The notes: generated by a model from the sequence alone, not told the origin. 61,795 bases of DNA from Flavobacteriaceae bacterium (GCA_002690805.1 NZFW01000026.1:1-61795); one strand, 5' to 3'; counted from the stretch's first letter, positions 25,146 to 35,488 are shown. A program made the numbers and translations.

Positions 25146-26696
25146 ATGAAAAAGCTTTTATATTTTATAGTTTTTAATTTCAGTCTAATAGTTTCAGCTC
25201 AAGAATTATCAAAAGGTCCCTTTTCACAATTAATAATCAGAGGAGCAACTCTAATTAACGGAAATGGAGCTCCTCCAGTTGGCCCAGTAGACTTGGTCAT
25301 AGAGGATGATAGAATTATGGAGATTAGGACTGTTGGTTATCCAGGAATTGAAATTAACCCTAAAAGACGTCCCAAACTAAAAAATGGAGGCAAAGAAATA
25401 GATGCGACAGGAATGTATGTTCTACCAGGCTTTATTGATATGCATGGGCATATTGGAGGTGAATCTCAAGGTGCAGATTGGGACTATGTATTTAAACTTT
25501 GGCTAGCTCACGGTATAACTACGATTAGAGAACCTAGTGGAAGGGGTATTGATTACTCGCTTGACCTTAAAAAAAGATCAGAAAAAAATGAAATAATAGC
25601 TCCAAGAATTATTACTTATACAGCTTTTGGACAAGGAAGTAAAAACGGAATTAATACTCCAGAAGATGCCATTCGTTGGGTGCAACAAAATAAAAAAAAT
25701 GGAGCAGACGGAATCAAATTTTTTGGAGCAGAGCCAAATATTATGAAAGCAGCTCTCGCTGAAAATAAAAAACTTGGACTTGGTTCAGCTTGCCATCACG
25801 CTCAAATGAGTGTAGCTCGATGGAATGTACTTCATTCCGCTAGAGCTGGACTCACTTCAATGGAACATTGGTATGGACTTCCAGAAGCATTATTTGAAGA
25901 CAGAACAATTCAAAATTACCCTCATGACTTTAACTATCAAAATGAACAACACCGATTTGAAGAGGCTGGAAAGCTATGGGAACAAGCTGCACTGCCTTAT
26001 TCTGATCACTGGAACTCTGTTATGAATGAACTATTAGAGTTAGATTTTACTTTAGACCCAACTTTCAATATATATGAAGCAAGTAGGGATTTACATAGAG
26101 CTCGTAGAGCAGAATGGCACGAAAAATATACTCTTCCATCACTGTGGAAGTTTTACGAGCCAAGTAAAATATCTCATGGATCTTATTGGCATTTTTGGGG
26201 AACTGAACAAGAAGTTGCATGGAAAAATAATTTTAAATTGTGGATGACTTTCATTAATGAATATAAAAACAGAGGAGGAAGAGTAACTACTGGATCAGAT
26301 TCAGGTTTTATTTATCAACTTTATGGCTTTGCATACATTAGGGAGCTTGAACTTCTTCGTGAAGCTGGATTTCATCCCCTTGAGATTATTAGATCAGCAA
26401 CTCTTAGCGGTGCAGAGGCATTAGGTATGGATCAAAAGATAGGATCAATCGAGGTTGGAAAACAAGCTGACTTAATTCTAGTTGAAGAAAATCCTTTGGA
26501 AAATTTAAAAGTATTGTACGGAACAGGAGCAATTAAATTAAATGATAATAATGAAATTATAAGGGTTGGTGGAGTAAAATATACGATTAGTAATGGTGTT
26601 GTATATGATTCAAAAAAACTTCTAAAATCTGTAGAAGATATGGTTCATAAAGCAAAAGAGAAAGAAGGTTTTACTATTAAACAGCCAGGAAATTAG
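25146..26696 (+). CDS. Secreted amidohydrolase
   Basis: Metal-dependent amidohydrolase of the imidazolonepropionase-like group with a Sec signal peptide (1-18). Metal ligands are visible: HxH at His100/His102 after LPGFIDM, Lys191 in GADGIKFFGA, His217/218 in ACHHAQ, His241 in SMEHWYG and Asp385 in TTGSDSGF. The C-terminal part (GSIEVGKQADLILVEENPLENL) is the usual end of the composite beta domain. It should hydrolyse a cyclic amide or dipeptide in the periplasm; the substrate is not predictable. Separated from the porin by a terminator, so independently transcribed. Convergent with the next gene, overlapping by 20 bases. Confidence 0.87.
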   Translation: MKKLLYFIVFNFSLIVSAQELSKGPFSQLIIRGATLINGNGAPPVGPVDLVIEDDRIMEIRTVGYPGIEINPKRRPKLKNGGKEIDATGMYVLPGFIDMHGHIGGESQGADWDYVFKLWLAHGITTIREPSGRGIDYSLDLKKRSEKNEIIAPRIITYTAFGQGSKNGINTPEDAIRWVQQNKKNGADGIKFFGAEPNIMKAALAENKKLGLGSACHHAQMSVARWNVLHSARAGLTSMEHWYGLPEALFEDRTIQNYPHDFNYQNEQHRFEEAGKLWEQAALPYSDHWNSVMNELLELDFTLDPTFNIYEASRDLHRARRAEWHEKYTLPSLWKFYEPSKISHGSYWHFWGTEQEVAWKNNFKLWMTFINEYKNRGGRVTTGSDSGFIYQLYGFAYIRELELLREAGFHPLEIIRSATLSGAEALGMDQKIGSIEVGKQADLILVEENPLENLKVLYGTGAIKLNDNNEIIRVGGVKYTISNGVVYDSKKLLKSVEDMVHKAKEKEGFTIKQPGN

Positions 26697-27477
26697 TTCT
26701 TTTATTGATAAATGATAACATTCTTTTATTAAATAACTCAGGCCTTTCGACATTTACAACATGTCCGCAATTTGGTAAAACAATTAATTTAGAATTTCTA
26801 TGTCTACTTACAAGTTTTCTAACAGGAGCTAAAAACAAATAGTCCTGAGCACCCATAATGTATAAAGTTGGAATTTTAAGCTCAACTTGTCTAAATACTT
26901 TTAGTAAAGGAATAATTTCAGCTGTTAATTTATACCAGCGTAAAAATTCTTTTTTATAAAGCTTCTTGGCTTCCCTTACAAATAATAATCGAGACTCCTT
27001 GTGATTTGAGTTTGGCATTACAATCCAGGCAAAAATTTTATAAATTATCATGTAAGGCAAAAATGATTTGGTCCAGTTTCCAAAATACATCATTAATCTT
27101 GATCTAAAATTTAATTTTATTATTGCTCCTGCCATTACCATACTCAAAACTCTGTCTGGAGATATTTCAGCTATCTTTCTAATTAGTATTGTACCCAATG
27201 AAATACCAACAAAATGAGATTTTAATATTTTTTCTTTATTTAAAACATCTATTATATCTTCAGTTACGACTTTAAAAGTATATTTAGGCTGAAAAGGATT
27301 TAAAATTAAACTTTTGGAATTTCCATGCCCTCTTAAATCAATTAATAACAAATTGAAAAACTTAGAAAAAAACCTTATTTGCTTAAACCATATTGAAGAG
27401 CTTCCTCCTGCTCCATGAACAAAAGTAATCCAAGGAGAGTTTATTTTATTACTATGATAAACAGTATAATGAAGCAT
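26677..27477 (-). CDS. Alpha/beta hydrolase
   Basis: A 266-residue alpha/beta-fold hydrolase: oxyanion HGAGG (21-25), DLRGHGNS, nucleophile Ser93 in GISLG, and the catalytic His in LPNCGHVVNVERPELF near residue 238. No signal peptide, so cytoplasmic. Substrate unknown. It starts one base after the pyrF stop and is probably the last gene of the GSIII-purM-prfA-pyrF run. Its 3' end overlaps the amidohydrolase gene. Confidence 0.88.
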   Translation of the reverse strand: MLHYTVYHSNKINSPWITFVHGAGGSSSIWFKQIRFFSKFFNLLLIDLRGHGNSKSLILNPFQPKYTFKVVTEDIIDVLNKEKILKSHFVGISLGTILIRKIAEISPDRVLSMVMAGAIIKLNFRSRLMMYFGNWTKSFLPYMIIYKIFAWIVMPNSNHKESRLLFVREAKKLYKKEFLRWYKLTAEIIPLLKVFRQVELKIPTLYIMGAQDYLFLAPVRKLVSRHRNSKLIVLPNCGHVVNVERPELFNKRMLSFINKRTNFLAV

Positions 27478-28305
27478 TTAAATTATATTAAATTTAATTA
27501 ATTCATTTTCCATTATTTTTTGAAGCTTAATTGCTTCTTTTGCCGCATGATCATCAAAATTAAATCCATTATCAGTATATAATATTTGCCGTGATGAATT
27601 AACAATAAGTCCACATCTACTATTCATTCCAAAAGTAGAAACTTCAGCCAAATTTCCTCCTTGCGCTCCAATACCAGGAATTAAAAGAAATGAATCAGGA
27701 ACAATTTCTCTGATTTTTTTTAAATAACTAGAATTAGTAGCACCCACAACATACATTATTCTGTCAGAATTTTTCCAGGTTTTAGAAAGATGAATGATTT
27801 TTTCATAAAAATCTATTCCGTCAGATTTTGTTAGTTGAAAATCTTTTGACCCCTCATTGGAGGTAAGTGCTAATATTATCGCATATTTATTTTCAAAATC
27901 AAGAAAAGGCTCAATCGAATCTCTACCCATGTAAGGAGATAAGGTTATGGAATCGAAAGAAAAATTTTCAAAAAAAGCTTTGGCATAGCGAGATGCTGTA
28001 TTGCCAATATCAGATCTTTTAGCATCTGCAATAGTAAATATATTAGGATATTCTGAAGAAAGATAATTAATCACCTTCTCAAGTGAATGCCATCCTTTTG
28101 ATCCATAAGTTTCAAAAAATGCAATATTTGGTTTGTATGCAATTGCATACTTATTTGTTGAATCAATGATTTTTTTACAAAAAGAAAAAATAGGATCTTC
28201 TTCGACCAAAATATGTTTCGGAATTTTATCCAAATCTACATCTAAACCGACACATAAATATGAGCGTTTTTTCTTGATTTGATCAAAAAGAAGGGAATAG
28301 TTCAT
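27478..28305 (-). CDS. pyrF: Orotidine 5'-phosphate decarboxylase
   Basis: The type 2 (longer, about 275-residue) OMP decarboxylase that makes UMP, the last step of pyrimidine synthesis. Signature [10 protein letters not shown] at 94-103 with the catalytic Asp-Lys-Asp; [12 protein letters not shown] at the N-terminus and [10 protein letters not shown] at the phosphate site. It overlaps the prfA stop by four bases (ATGA). Confidence 0.95.
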   Translation of the reverse strand: MNYSLLFDQIKKKRSYLCVGLDVDLDKIPKHILVEEDPIFSFCKKIIDSTNKYAIAYKPNIAFFETYGSKGWHSLEKVINYLSSEYPNIFTIADAKRSDIGNTASRYAKAFFENFSFDSITLSPYMGRDSIEPFLDFENKYAIILALTSNEGSKDFQLTKSDGIDFYEKIIHLSKTWKNSDRIMYVVGATNSSYLKKIREIVPDSFLLIPGIGAQGGNLAEVSTFGMNSRCGLIVNSSRQILYTDNGFNFDDHAAKEAIKLQKIMENELIKFNII

Positions 28306-29378
28306 ATTATTTCTGCTGAATCTTTTAATCTCTGTGTATTTTGAAAAACTTGAAGCTCTTTAATCAGTTTAGAAATATCACCATTAATTATATTTTGAAG
28401 GTCATAGAGAGTTAATCCTATCCTATGATCAGTTACCCTGCCCTGAGAATAGTTATAGGTTCTGATTTTAGCAGATCTATCACCTGAAGAGACCAAACTA
28501 TTTCTCTTTTCAGAATCAGCCTCTAATTTTTTACTTAATTCTAACTCATAAAGTCTCGATCTTAAAACTTTTAAAGCTTTATCCTTATTTTTATGTTGTG
28601 ATTTTTGGTCTTGACATTGAGCAACGATACCCGAGGGTTCATGAGTTAAACGAACTGCAGAATAAGTAGTATTTACTGACTGTCCACCCGGACCAGAAGA
28701 ACAGAAATAATCAATTCTAACATCATTCATATCAATTTCAATATCAAATTCTTCAGCCTCTGGTAGAACCATCACAGTAGAAGCAGAAGTGTGAACTCTT
28801 CCTTGTGTTTCTGTTTGTGGCACTCTTTGAACTCTGTGAACACCAGATTCAAATTTCAATGTTCCATATACATCTTGGCCAGAAACCTCAAAAATAATTT
28901 CTTTAAATCCACCAGCAGTTCCCTCACTAGAATCTACCAAACTTGTTTTCCATCCTTGATCTTGGCAAAATTTTAAATACATACGATATAAATCTCCAGC
29001 AAAAATACTTGCTTCGTCCCCACCGGTCCCTGCTCTTATTTCAACAACTACATTTTTTGTGTCTTCAGGATCTTTTGGAATCAATAAAAACTTTATCCTT
29101 TCTTCGAGTTCTGGGAGTTGTGATTTAGACTCTTCAATTTGCATTTTTGCCATTTCTAACATTTCAGGATCTTCTTCTTCTTTTAATATCTTTTCAGCTT
29201 CTTCTATATTTGATATCAGTGAAATATAGCTCACACCTTCATCCATGATTTTTTTAAGATCTTTATATTCTTTATTTATTTGAATATATTTCTTTTGATC
29301 AGAAATAATGTCTGGCTGAATGATTAGGTCTGAAACTTCGTCAAACCTTTGCTTTATAATATTTAATTTATCAATCAT
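28302..29378 (-). CDS. prfA: Peptide chain release factor 1
   Basis: Recognises UAA and UAG stop codons and triggers peptide release. GGQ is at 231-233. The anticodon-like tripeptide, PAT in E. coli, is PQT here (187-189, in [10 protein letters not shown]), which I believe is usual in Bacteroidetes. Length 358 is normal. It lies between purM (31 bases) and pyrF (overlap). Confidence 0.96.
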   Translation of the reverse strand: MIDKLNIIKQRFDEVSDLIIQPDIISDQKKYIQINKEYKDLKKIMDEGVSYISLISNIEEAEKILKEEEDPEMLEMAKMQIEESKSQLPELEERIKFLLIPKDPEDTKNVVVEIRAGTGGDEASIFAGDLYRMYLKFCQDQGWKTSLVDSSEGTAGGFKEIIFEVSGQDVYGTLKFESGVHRVQRVPQTETQGRVHTSASTVMVLPEAEEFDIEIDMNDVRIDYFCSSGPGGQSVNTTYSAVRLTHEPSGIVAQCQDQKSQHKNKDKALKVLRSRLYELELSKKLEADSEKRNSLVSSGDRSAKIRTYNYSQGRVTDHRIGLTLYDLQNIINGDISKLIKELQVFQNTQRLKDSAEII

Positions 29379-29409
29379 TAAAAAATATTAGTTTAAAATT
29401 ACAATATAA

Positions 29410-30579
29410 TTAATATATGTAATCACCTTGAGAAGTTTTAAGGGTGAGTTTTTTCACTTTTGAAGATTCTACTCTTCCAATAATTTGCGCAGCAACATTA
29501 AATTCTTTTGATATTGATATTATTTCATTTGCAATAGATTTATCAGCATAGAATTCTAACCTATGTCCCATATTAAATACTTTATACATTTCTTTCCCAG
29601 ATGTTCCAGATTCATTTTGTATTATTTTAAACAATGGTGGTACAGCAAAAAAATTATCCTTTATAACATGAAGTTTATCAATAAAATGAAGGATTTTAGT
29701 CTGTGCTCCACCACTACAGTGAATCATTCCATGAATATTTTTTCTTCCAACTTCTTTGAATATTTTTTGAACAATTGGGGCATATGTTCTGGTAGGAGAC
29801 AAAACTAATTTACCAATATCTATGTCAATTCCCTCTACCTTATCTTGTAACTTTTTACTACCTGAATAAATAAGTGAATCGGGAAGACTCAAGTCATAGC
29901 TTTCAGGATATTTCTTTGCCAAGTATTTAGAAAAAACATCGTGTCGTGCAGAAGTTAGGCCATTGCTACCCATTCCACCATTGTAACTTTTTTCATATGT
30001 AGCTTTACCATATGATTCTAAACCTATAATTACATCTCCGGGAACTATATTGGAATTATCAATCACATCCTCCCTCCTCATTCTTGTTGTAACGGTAGAA
30101 TCAACAATAATAGTCTTAACTATATCACCAACATCAGCTGTTTCTCCTCCAGTTGAAAAAATATTAATATTATGCTTTTGTAAATCTTGAATGAGTTCTT
30201 GCGTTCCATTTATAATAGAAGAAATTACTTCAGAAGGAATTCTATTTTTATTTCTCCCTATAGTTGATGAGAGTAATATGTTATCGATTGCACCAACACA
30301 TAAAAGATCATCAATATTCATTATTAAAGAATCTTGAGCTATACCCTTCCAAACAGATAAATCACCAGTTTCTTTCCAATACATATATGCTAAAGAGGAT
30401 TTTGTTCCTGCTCCATCAGCATGCATAACAATGCAATGATCTTTACTTTGTGAAATATGATCAGGTATTATTTTACAAAAAGCATTTGGAAAAAGTCCTT
30501 TGTCTATTTTTTTTATAGCATTATGAACATCCTCTTTTTGAGCAGAAACACCACGAAGATTATATCTATCAGTTGACAT
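29410..30579 (-). CDS. purM: Phosphoribosylformylglycinamidine cyclo-ligase
   Basis: AIR synthase of purine synthesis, in the longer Bacteroidetes form (389 residues). Signatures include YNLRGVSAQKEDVHNAI, HADGAGTKSSLAY, MNIDDLLCVGA, STGGETADVGDIV and SYGKATYEKSYNGGMGSNGLT. A -7-like TATTTTTG lies on the minus strand at 30603-30596, so it may have its own promoter although GSIII precedes it by 79 bases. Confidence 0.93.
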   Translation of the reverse strand: MSTDRYNLRGVSAQKEDVHNAIKKIDKGLFPNAFCKIIPDHISQSKDHCIVMHADGAGTKSSLAYMYWKETGDLSVWKGIAQDSLIMNIDDLLCVGAIDNILLSSTIGRNKNRIPSEVISSIINGTQELIQDLQKHNINIFSTGGETADVGDIVKTIIVDSTVTTRMRREDVIDNSNIVPGDVIIGLESYGKATYEKSYNGGMGSNGLTSARHDVFSKYLAKKYPESYDLSLPDSLIYSGSKKLQDKVEGIDIDIGKLVLSPTRTYAPIVQKIFKEVGRKNIHGMIHCSGGAQTKILHFIDKLHVIKDNFFAVPPLFKIIQNESGTSGKEMYKVFNMGHRLEFYADKSIANEIISISKEFNVAAQIIGRVESSKVKKLTLKTSQGDYIY

Positions 30580-30658
30580 TATATGTTAGTTAAAGCAAAA
30601 ATACTTTAAGTGTATAAAATTACCTTAAATAATAGAATCTATTTTTTAACATAAAAAT

Positions 30659-32803
30659 TTAACAACTAAATAACAACTCCCTGTATTTTGCTAAAGGCCA
30701 TAGAGTATTATCAACCAATAATTCAAGTTTATCACAGTGATATCTGATAGGGTTCATTTTAGTTAAAACTTTATTTGAATACTCTAAAGCTTTTTTGTGA
30801 TCATTCGAGATTTTATTTGCTTTCTTTCTAGACTCTATCATTAAGTTTACACCTGAATTAATAGCTGCAATATGTTCAGATATTCTCTTAATTAATGACA
30901 TTTGCTCATTTGCATATTTTTTATAGTCACTTCCATAAATCTCTTTAATTCCCTTTACATTTTCTATTAATGTGTTTTGATATTTGATTGCTGTTGGTAT
31001 GATATGATTTCTTGAAATATCTCCAAGTGTTCTTGCTTCAATTTGTATACGCATGATATATTCCTGAAGATCCACAATATATCTTGCCTCAATCTCTCTT
31101 TTTGATAATATATTTAATGATGAGAAAAGTTTAATACTCTTGACCTGTATATATGATTCCAATGACTCAGGAGTGGATTTATTATGACTAAGATTTCTTT
31201 TCTTTGCCTCTTTGATCCATGAATCAGAATAACCATCACCCTCAAATAAAATTGGTTTAATTTTTTTAATTTGATCCCTAAGAATATTAAAAATAGCATC
31301 ATCTTTCTTCATGTTCTTTTTACTGATAAGGTCATCTACTTTTACTTTAAAAGAAATTAACTGTTCTGCGACCATTGCATTTAAAAATGTCATAGGCTTT
31401 GCGCAATTTGCTTTTGAACCAACAGCTCTAAATTCAAATTTATTACCAGTAAATGCAAAAGGAGATGTTCTATTTCTATCCGTATTATCAAGTAAGATTT
31501 CTGGAATCTTACCAATCACATTTAACTTTAAATCTGTCTTCTCCTCAGGGGAGAGTTTTCCTTTAGATACATTTTTTAAATCTTCAATAACTTTAGTTAA
31601 TTGCTCTCCAATAAAAACTGATAAGATTGCAGGAGGAGCCTCATTAGCTCCTAGTCTTAAATCATTACTTGCACTTGCAATGCATGCTCGCAGAAGTTCT
31701 TCATGTTCTAAGACAGCAGATATAGTATTTATAAAAAATGTCAAAAACTGTAGGTTACTCATTGGTGTTTTTCCTGGACTCAAGAGGTTTACTCCTGTAT
31801 TAGTTGCTAAAGACCAATTATTATGTTTTCCTGATCCATTAATACCGTCAAAAGGCTTTTCATGAAATAGAACCTCAAGATCATGTTTATAGGCAACTTT
31901 ATACATTATATCCATTAACAAAGAATTATGATCAACAGATAAATTAACCTCTTCGTGAATCGGAGCTAATTCAAATTGACTTGGAGCAACCTCATTATGT
32001 CTTGTTTTTATTGGAATTCCTAATCTTAAGCACTCGTATTCGAGCTCTTTCATAAACTCTAAGACTCTATTAGGAATGGATCCAAAATAATGATCACTTA
32101 ATTGTTGACCCTTAGAGGACCCATGACCAAGTAAAGTCCTTCCAGTTAATTTAAGATCAGGTCTAGAGTCCATCAAAGATTTATCAATCAAAAAATATTC
32201 TTGTTCCCAACCCAGAGTAGGATATACTTTGGAAACGTTTTTGTCAAAAAATTTACAAACTGAAGTAGCTGCGCTATCTAAAGATGCAATTGATTTAAGT
32301 AATGGTGTTTTATAATCAAGAGCCTCCCCTGTGTAGGAAACAAAGATTGTTGGAATACACAAAGTGGTGTCAAAAATAAATGCAGGCGATGATGGATCCC
32401 ATGCTGTATAACCCCTAGCTTCAAAAGTATTCCTAATTCCACCACTAGGAAAACTGGAAGCGTCAGGTTCTTGTTGAGCAAGTTGAGCACCATCAAATTT
32501 TTCAAGTGGATATCCATCACTCGAGATTTCAAAAAAAGCATCGTGCTTTTCAGCTGTATTTCCTGTAAGAGGCTGAAACCAATGAGAGTAATGAGTAACT
32601 TCTTTGGAAATTGCCCAAGATTTCATAGCTGCAGCAATTTGGTCAGCAAGTGATTTGGAAATTTTTCCTCCTTTATCAATAACTTCTATTAAATTATTAT
32701 ATGATTCTTTGTTTAAATATTGTTTAAAATTACTTTCATTAAACACATTTGTGCCAAAAATTTCAGAATGTTTCAATATATTTTTTTTGAATTTCAATAT
32801 CAA
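30659..32803 (-). CDS. glnN: Type III glutamine synthetase
   Basis: The large (714-residue) GSIII form of glutamine synthetase common in Bacteroidetes, joining ammonia and glutamate with ATP. Core motifs: PGGIRNTFEARGYTAWDP, GWEQEYFLID (metal Glu), TRHNEVAPSQFELAP, GSGKHNNWSL and NRTSPFAFTGNKFEFRA. There is no ATG before the conserved FGTNVFN block; candidate starts are TTG at 32803, 32797 or 32776. A TATATTTG -7-like box overlaps the first of these, which would favour a later one. The N-terminus is about 20 residues shorter than I expect for the family. Divergent from GSII across the shared operators. Confidence 0.92.
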   Translation of the reverse strand: MILKFKKNILKHSEIFGTNVFNESNFKQYLNKESYNNLIEVIDKGGKISKSLADQIAAAMKSWAISKEVTHYSHWFQPLTGNTAEKHDAFFEISSDGYPLEKFDGAQLAQQEPDASSFPSGGIRNTFEARGYTAWDPSSPAFIFDTTLCIPTIFVSYTGEALDYKTPLLKSIASLDSAATSVCKFFDKNVSKVYPTLGWEQEYFLIDKSLMDSRPDLKLTGRTLLGHGSSKGQQLSDHYFGSIPNRVLEFMKELEYECLRLGIPIKTRHNEVAPSQFELAPIHEEVNLSVDHNSLLMDIMYKVAYKHDLEVLFHEKPFDGINGSGKHNNWSLATNTGVNLLSPGKTPMSNLQFLTFFINTISAVLEHEELLRACIASASNDLRLGANEAPPAILSVFIGEQLTKVIEDLKNVSKGKLSPEEKTDLKLNVIGKIPEILLDNTDRNRTSPFAFTGNKFEFRAVGSKANCAKPMTFLNAMVAEQLISFKVKVDDLISKKNMKKDDAIFNILRDQIKKIKPILFEGDGYSDSWIKEAKKRNLSHNKSTPESLESYIQVKSIKLFSSLNILSKREIEARYIVDLQEYIMRIQIEARTLGDISRNHIIPTAIKYQNTLIENVKGIKEIYGSDYKKYANEQMSLIKRISEHIAAINSGVNLMIESRKKANKISNDHKKALEYSNKVLTKMNPIRYHCDKLELLVDNTLWPLAKYRELLFSC

Positions 32804-32866
32804 ATATATAATTTTTTTAAATTTTAACGACTAAACATAGTTAGCTATTAACAAATTGATAAATCT

Positions 32867-32938
32867 ACCCTATAAAAATAAGGGTGTTCACAAAAATTTA
32901 TAAACATATATGATTTTGACCCCTATTAAACGAGGTGT
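32867..32938. promoter_or_regulatory. Tandem palindromic operators between GSIII and GSII
   Basis: Site 1: ACCCT (32867-32871), nine bases, AGGGT (32881-32885). Site 2: ACCCCT (32919-32924), eight bases, AGGTGT (32933-32938), one mismatch from perfect. Site starts are 52 bp apart, against 53 at glnB. A -7-like TATTTTTA follows at 32955-32962, 16 bases after site 2 (15 at glnB). Site 1 is 63 bases upstream of the GSIII start, so it may act on both genes. Confidence 0.7.
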
Positions 32939-32985
32939 CTTTTCAATAAATTACTATTTTTAATTTTTAATTAAAATAACAAATA

Positions 32986-33996
32986 ATGAGTAAATCAAAA
33001 CTTGAATACATATGGCTAGATGGTTACCTACCAACAGCTAATCTCCGAAGTAAAACAAAAGTCTTAGAAAATTTTAATGGCAAGCTTTCTAGCTGTCCAA
33101 TTTGGTCCTTTGATGGATCATCAACACTTCAAGCAGAAGGAGGTTCTTCAGACTGCTTATTAAAACCTGTAGCTATATATCCTGATCCAATGAGAGTTAA
33201 TGGATTCTTAGTAATGACAGAAGTTTTGAATGCTGATGGTTCGGCACATGAATCAAACGCCAGAGCAACAATAGATGATGATGATAATGATTTTTGGTTT
33301 GGCTTTGAACAAGAATATTTCATCATGGATACAGAAACTCAGCTTCCACTAGGGTTTCCTGTTGGTGGGTATCCAGGACCCCAGGGATTATATTATTGTT
33401 CCGTTGGTGGAAAAAATACTCATGGACGAGAGTTTGTTGAAGAACACGCTGACTTGTGCATTGATGCTGGATTAAATTTTGAAGGAATTAATCAAGAGGT
33501 TGCAAGTGGTCAATGGGAGTTTCAGTTATTTGCTAAAGGAGCAAAAAAAGCTGGTGATGAAATATGGATAGCAAGATATTTACTAGACAGACTAACCGAA
33601 CAATATGGATATTATATAGAATATCATCCAAAGCCTGTCAAAGGTGATTGGAATGGATCTGGAATGCATGCAAATTTTTCAAATAATATTCTACGAACAT
33701 GTGGAAATCAAGCTACTTACGAAAAAATATGTGAAGCATTCAGGTCTGTAACTAAAGAACATATTTCTGTTTATGGCCATGACAATGACCAAAGACTAAC
33801 AGGACTTCACGAGACTGCATCCATAAATGATTTTAGCTATGGAGTCTCAGATAGAGGAGCATCTATTCGAATTCCAATTGCCACAGTAGAAAATGGATGG
33901 AAAGGATGGTTAGAGGACAGACGTCCCGCTTCTAATGGTGATCCATACAAAATTGCTTCAAGAATTGTTAAAACTGTTAAATCAGCTAAAATTTAA
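32986..33996 (+). CDS. Type II (eukaryote-like) glutamine synthetase
   Basis: A 336-residue GSII-type glutamine synthetase, decameric in the family. Beta-grasp N-terminus (EYIWLDGY, WSFDGSST) and catalytic domain with FGFEQEYFI, GINQEVASGQWEFQ, NGSGMHANFS, GLHETASINDFSYGVSDRGASIRIP and the final EDRRPASNGDPY. It forms glutamine from ammonia and glutamate. Having both GSIII and GSII side by side is known in Flavobacteriia. Its leader carries the tandem operators also found before glnB. Confidence 0.94.
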   Translation: MSKSKLEYIWLDGYLPTANLRSKTKVLENFNGKLSSCPIWSFDGSSTLQAEGGSSDCLLKPVAIYPDPMRVNGFLVMTEVLNADGSAHESNARATIDDDDNDFWFGFEQEYFIMDTETQLPLGFPVGGYPGPQGLYYCSVGGKNTHGREFVEEHADLCIDAGLNFEGINQEVASGQWEFQLFAKGAKKAGDEIWIARYLLDRLTEQYGYYIEYHPKPVKGDWNGSGMHANFSNNILRTCGNQATYEKICEAFRSVTKEHISVYGHDNDQRLTGLHETASINDFSYGVSDRGASIRIPIATVENGWKGWLEDRRPASNGDPYKIASRIVKTVKSAKI

Positions 33997-34016
33997 ATTA
34001 CAACTGTCTTTAAATT

Positions 34017-34050
34017 AACACCCATTGTTGAAACTTTGGGTGTTTTTTTT
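34017..34050 (+). terminator. Terminator after GSII
   Basis: Eight-base stem AACACCCA with TGGGTGTT (34017-34024 with 34037-34044), then T8. It abuts the stop of the convergent antiporter gene. Confidence 0.85.
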
Positions 34051-34988
34051 TATAAAAATATTCTACCTATAAAGACAATATATGCTATTATTAGAAATAT
34101 ACCCTCAATTCTTCCAAATACAAACTTCTTGTTTATAAAAACTAAGGGAAGAATAAGAAATGCAATAGATAACATCCATACAGAATCACTTTGAATGAGT
34201 TTTTGATCAATATTATCTATAGGAGCTAAAATGGCTGTGATACCCATAACCCCTAGTATATCAAAAATATTTGATCCTATTAAGTTTCCAATTGAAATAC
34301 CTTTTTCTTTATTAATAATAGCAACTATTGAAGTGGATAGCTCTGGAATACTAGTACCAAAAGCAACTACAGAAATACTTATTACTCTCTCACTAATTCC
34401 AATTTGTGATGCAACATCCACAGCTCCTTTTATTAAAACTTCTGAACCAAGCCATAAAAAAAACCCACCAAATACTAAAAGAAAAAATATTCTTAAAAAT
34501 GATAAATCATTTTGATTAGCATTAAGGATATCTTCCTCAATTTCATCTCTTTTAAAAAAAAACAGAAATGCTAAATAAATACAAAGAATGATTAATAAAG
34601 TAATTCCTTCATTTTTACTTAAAGAATTATCATTTACAAGAAAATAATAAAATATTGATGTTATTAGCATCATCACAGGCCAATCAATCTTATAAAATAT
34701 TTTATTTACTTTGATAGGTGAAATAACAACTATAATACCCAAAACAAAAGCTATATTAGCAATATTAGACCCTAGTATATTCCCTAATGCCAAATCAGGA
34801 TGTCCCATAACTGCAGACTGAACACTCACAATTAATTCAGGGGCAGATGTAGCAAAGGAAACTACGGTCATACCCACAATGAACTTTGGAATTTTCAGTT
34901 TTAGAGATGTAGCTATAGATCCATCAAATAGCAACTCGCCTCCCTTAATCAGTATAATAATTCCAACTATAATTGCAATAAAAGACAT
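34050..34988 (-). CDS. Na+/Ca2+ antiporter of the CaCA family
   Basis: A ten-helix cation/Ca2+ exchanger (YrbG-like) of 312 residues. The two inverted alpha repeats are clear: GMTVVSFATSAPELIVS with GNILGSNIANIAFVLG in the first half, VVAFGTSIPELSTS with GNLIGSNIFDILGVMG in the second; the acidic residues in TSxPE bind Ca2+. It exports Ca2+ in exchange for Na+ (possibly K+). A -7-like TATATTTG lies just upstream on the minus strand (35010-35003). Confidence 0.93.
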   Translation of the reverse strand: MSFIAIIVGIIILIKGGELLFDGSIATSLKLKIPKFIVGMTVVSFATSAPELIVSVQSAVMGHPDLALGNILGSNIANIAFVLGIIVVISPIKVNKIFYKIDWPVMMLITSIFYYFLVNDNSLSKNEGITLLIILCIYLAFLFFFKRDEIEEDILNANQNDLSFLRIFFLLVFGGFFLWLGSEVLIKGAVDVASQIGISERVISISVVAFGTSIPELSTSIVAIINKEKGISIGNLIGSNIFDILGVMGITAILAPIDNIDQKLIQSDSVWMLSIAFLILPLVFINKKFVFGRIEGIFLIIAYIVFIGRIFL

Positions 34989-35029
34989 TGGATAAATTTT
35001 GTCAAATATATAATTTTAAAATCAGTTAA

Positions 35030-35488
35030 TTATTTATTAAGATTTAATCTCATTTCCAATAGAGTAGGTTCAAATCCATATTTTAAATATACTGATTTAG
35101 CATTAATATTATTGTCATAAACTTGAAGTCTAACTTCATTCACATCACGATTTTTTGCCCAATTAATTAATCCACTTAAAATAGACTTATTTACACCTTT
35201 ACCCCGATACTCTTTTTTAACATAAAAAAAACCAAAACTTCCAAAATATTTATGTTTTAAATATGGTTTTGCTTTAACTATATCAATAAAACCAGAACCA
35301 ACAAGTTCTTCGTTAACATCTGCGACTAAAACACAAGAATCTTTTGAGTTAATTCTACTTAATATATCATAATAGCTTATTTTCCCTTCTTTTAATGTTG
35401 AATCGAAAGACCGCTCAAATTCAACTAACTCTTGTTCAAACTTTAGTAAAATTTGGATTTCTTCTTTTCTTGCTAATCTAATTTTCAT
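35030..35488 (-). CDS. GNAT-family N-acetyltransferase
   Basis: A 152-residue acetyltransferase with the GNAT acetyl-CoA motif as FYVKKEYRGKGVNKSILSGLINWA (about 90-113) and the C-terminal NINAKSVYLKYGFEPTLLEMRL. The substrate cannot be told; stand-alone members acetylate small amines, antibiotics or protein N-termini. Cytoplasmic, single gene. Confidence 0.88.
   Translation of the reverse strand: MKIRLARKEEIQILLKFEQELVEFERSFDSTLKEGKISYYDILSRINSKDSCVLVADVNEELVGSGFIDIVKAKPYLKHKYFGSFGFFYVKKEYRGKGVNKSILSGLINWAKNRDVNEVRLQVYDNNINAKSVYLKYGFEPTLLEMRLNLNK

Noticed and set aside
31311-31865. A 184-codon open frame antisense to GSIII
   Set aside because: It lies wholly inside a conserved enzyme gene on the other strand, has no domain and arises from codon bias.
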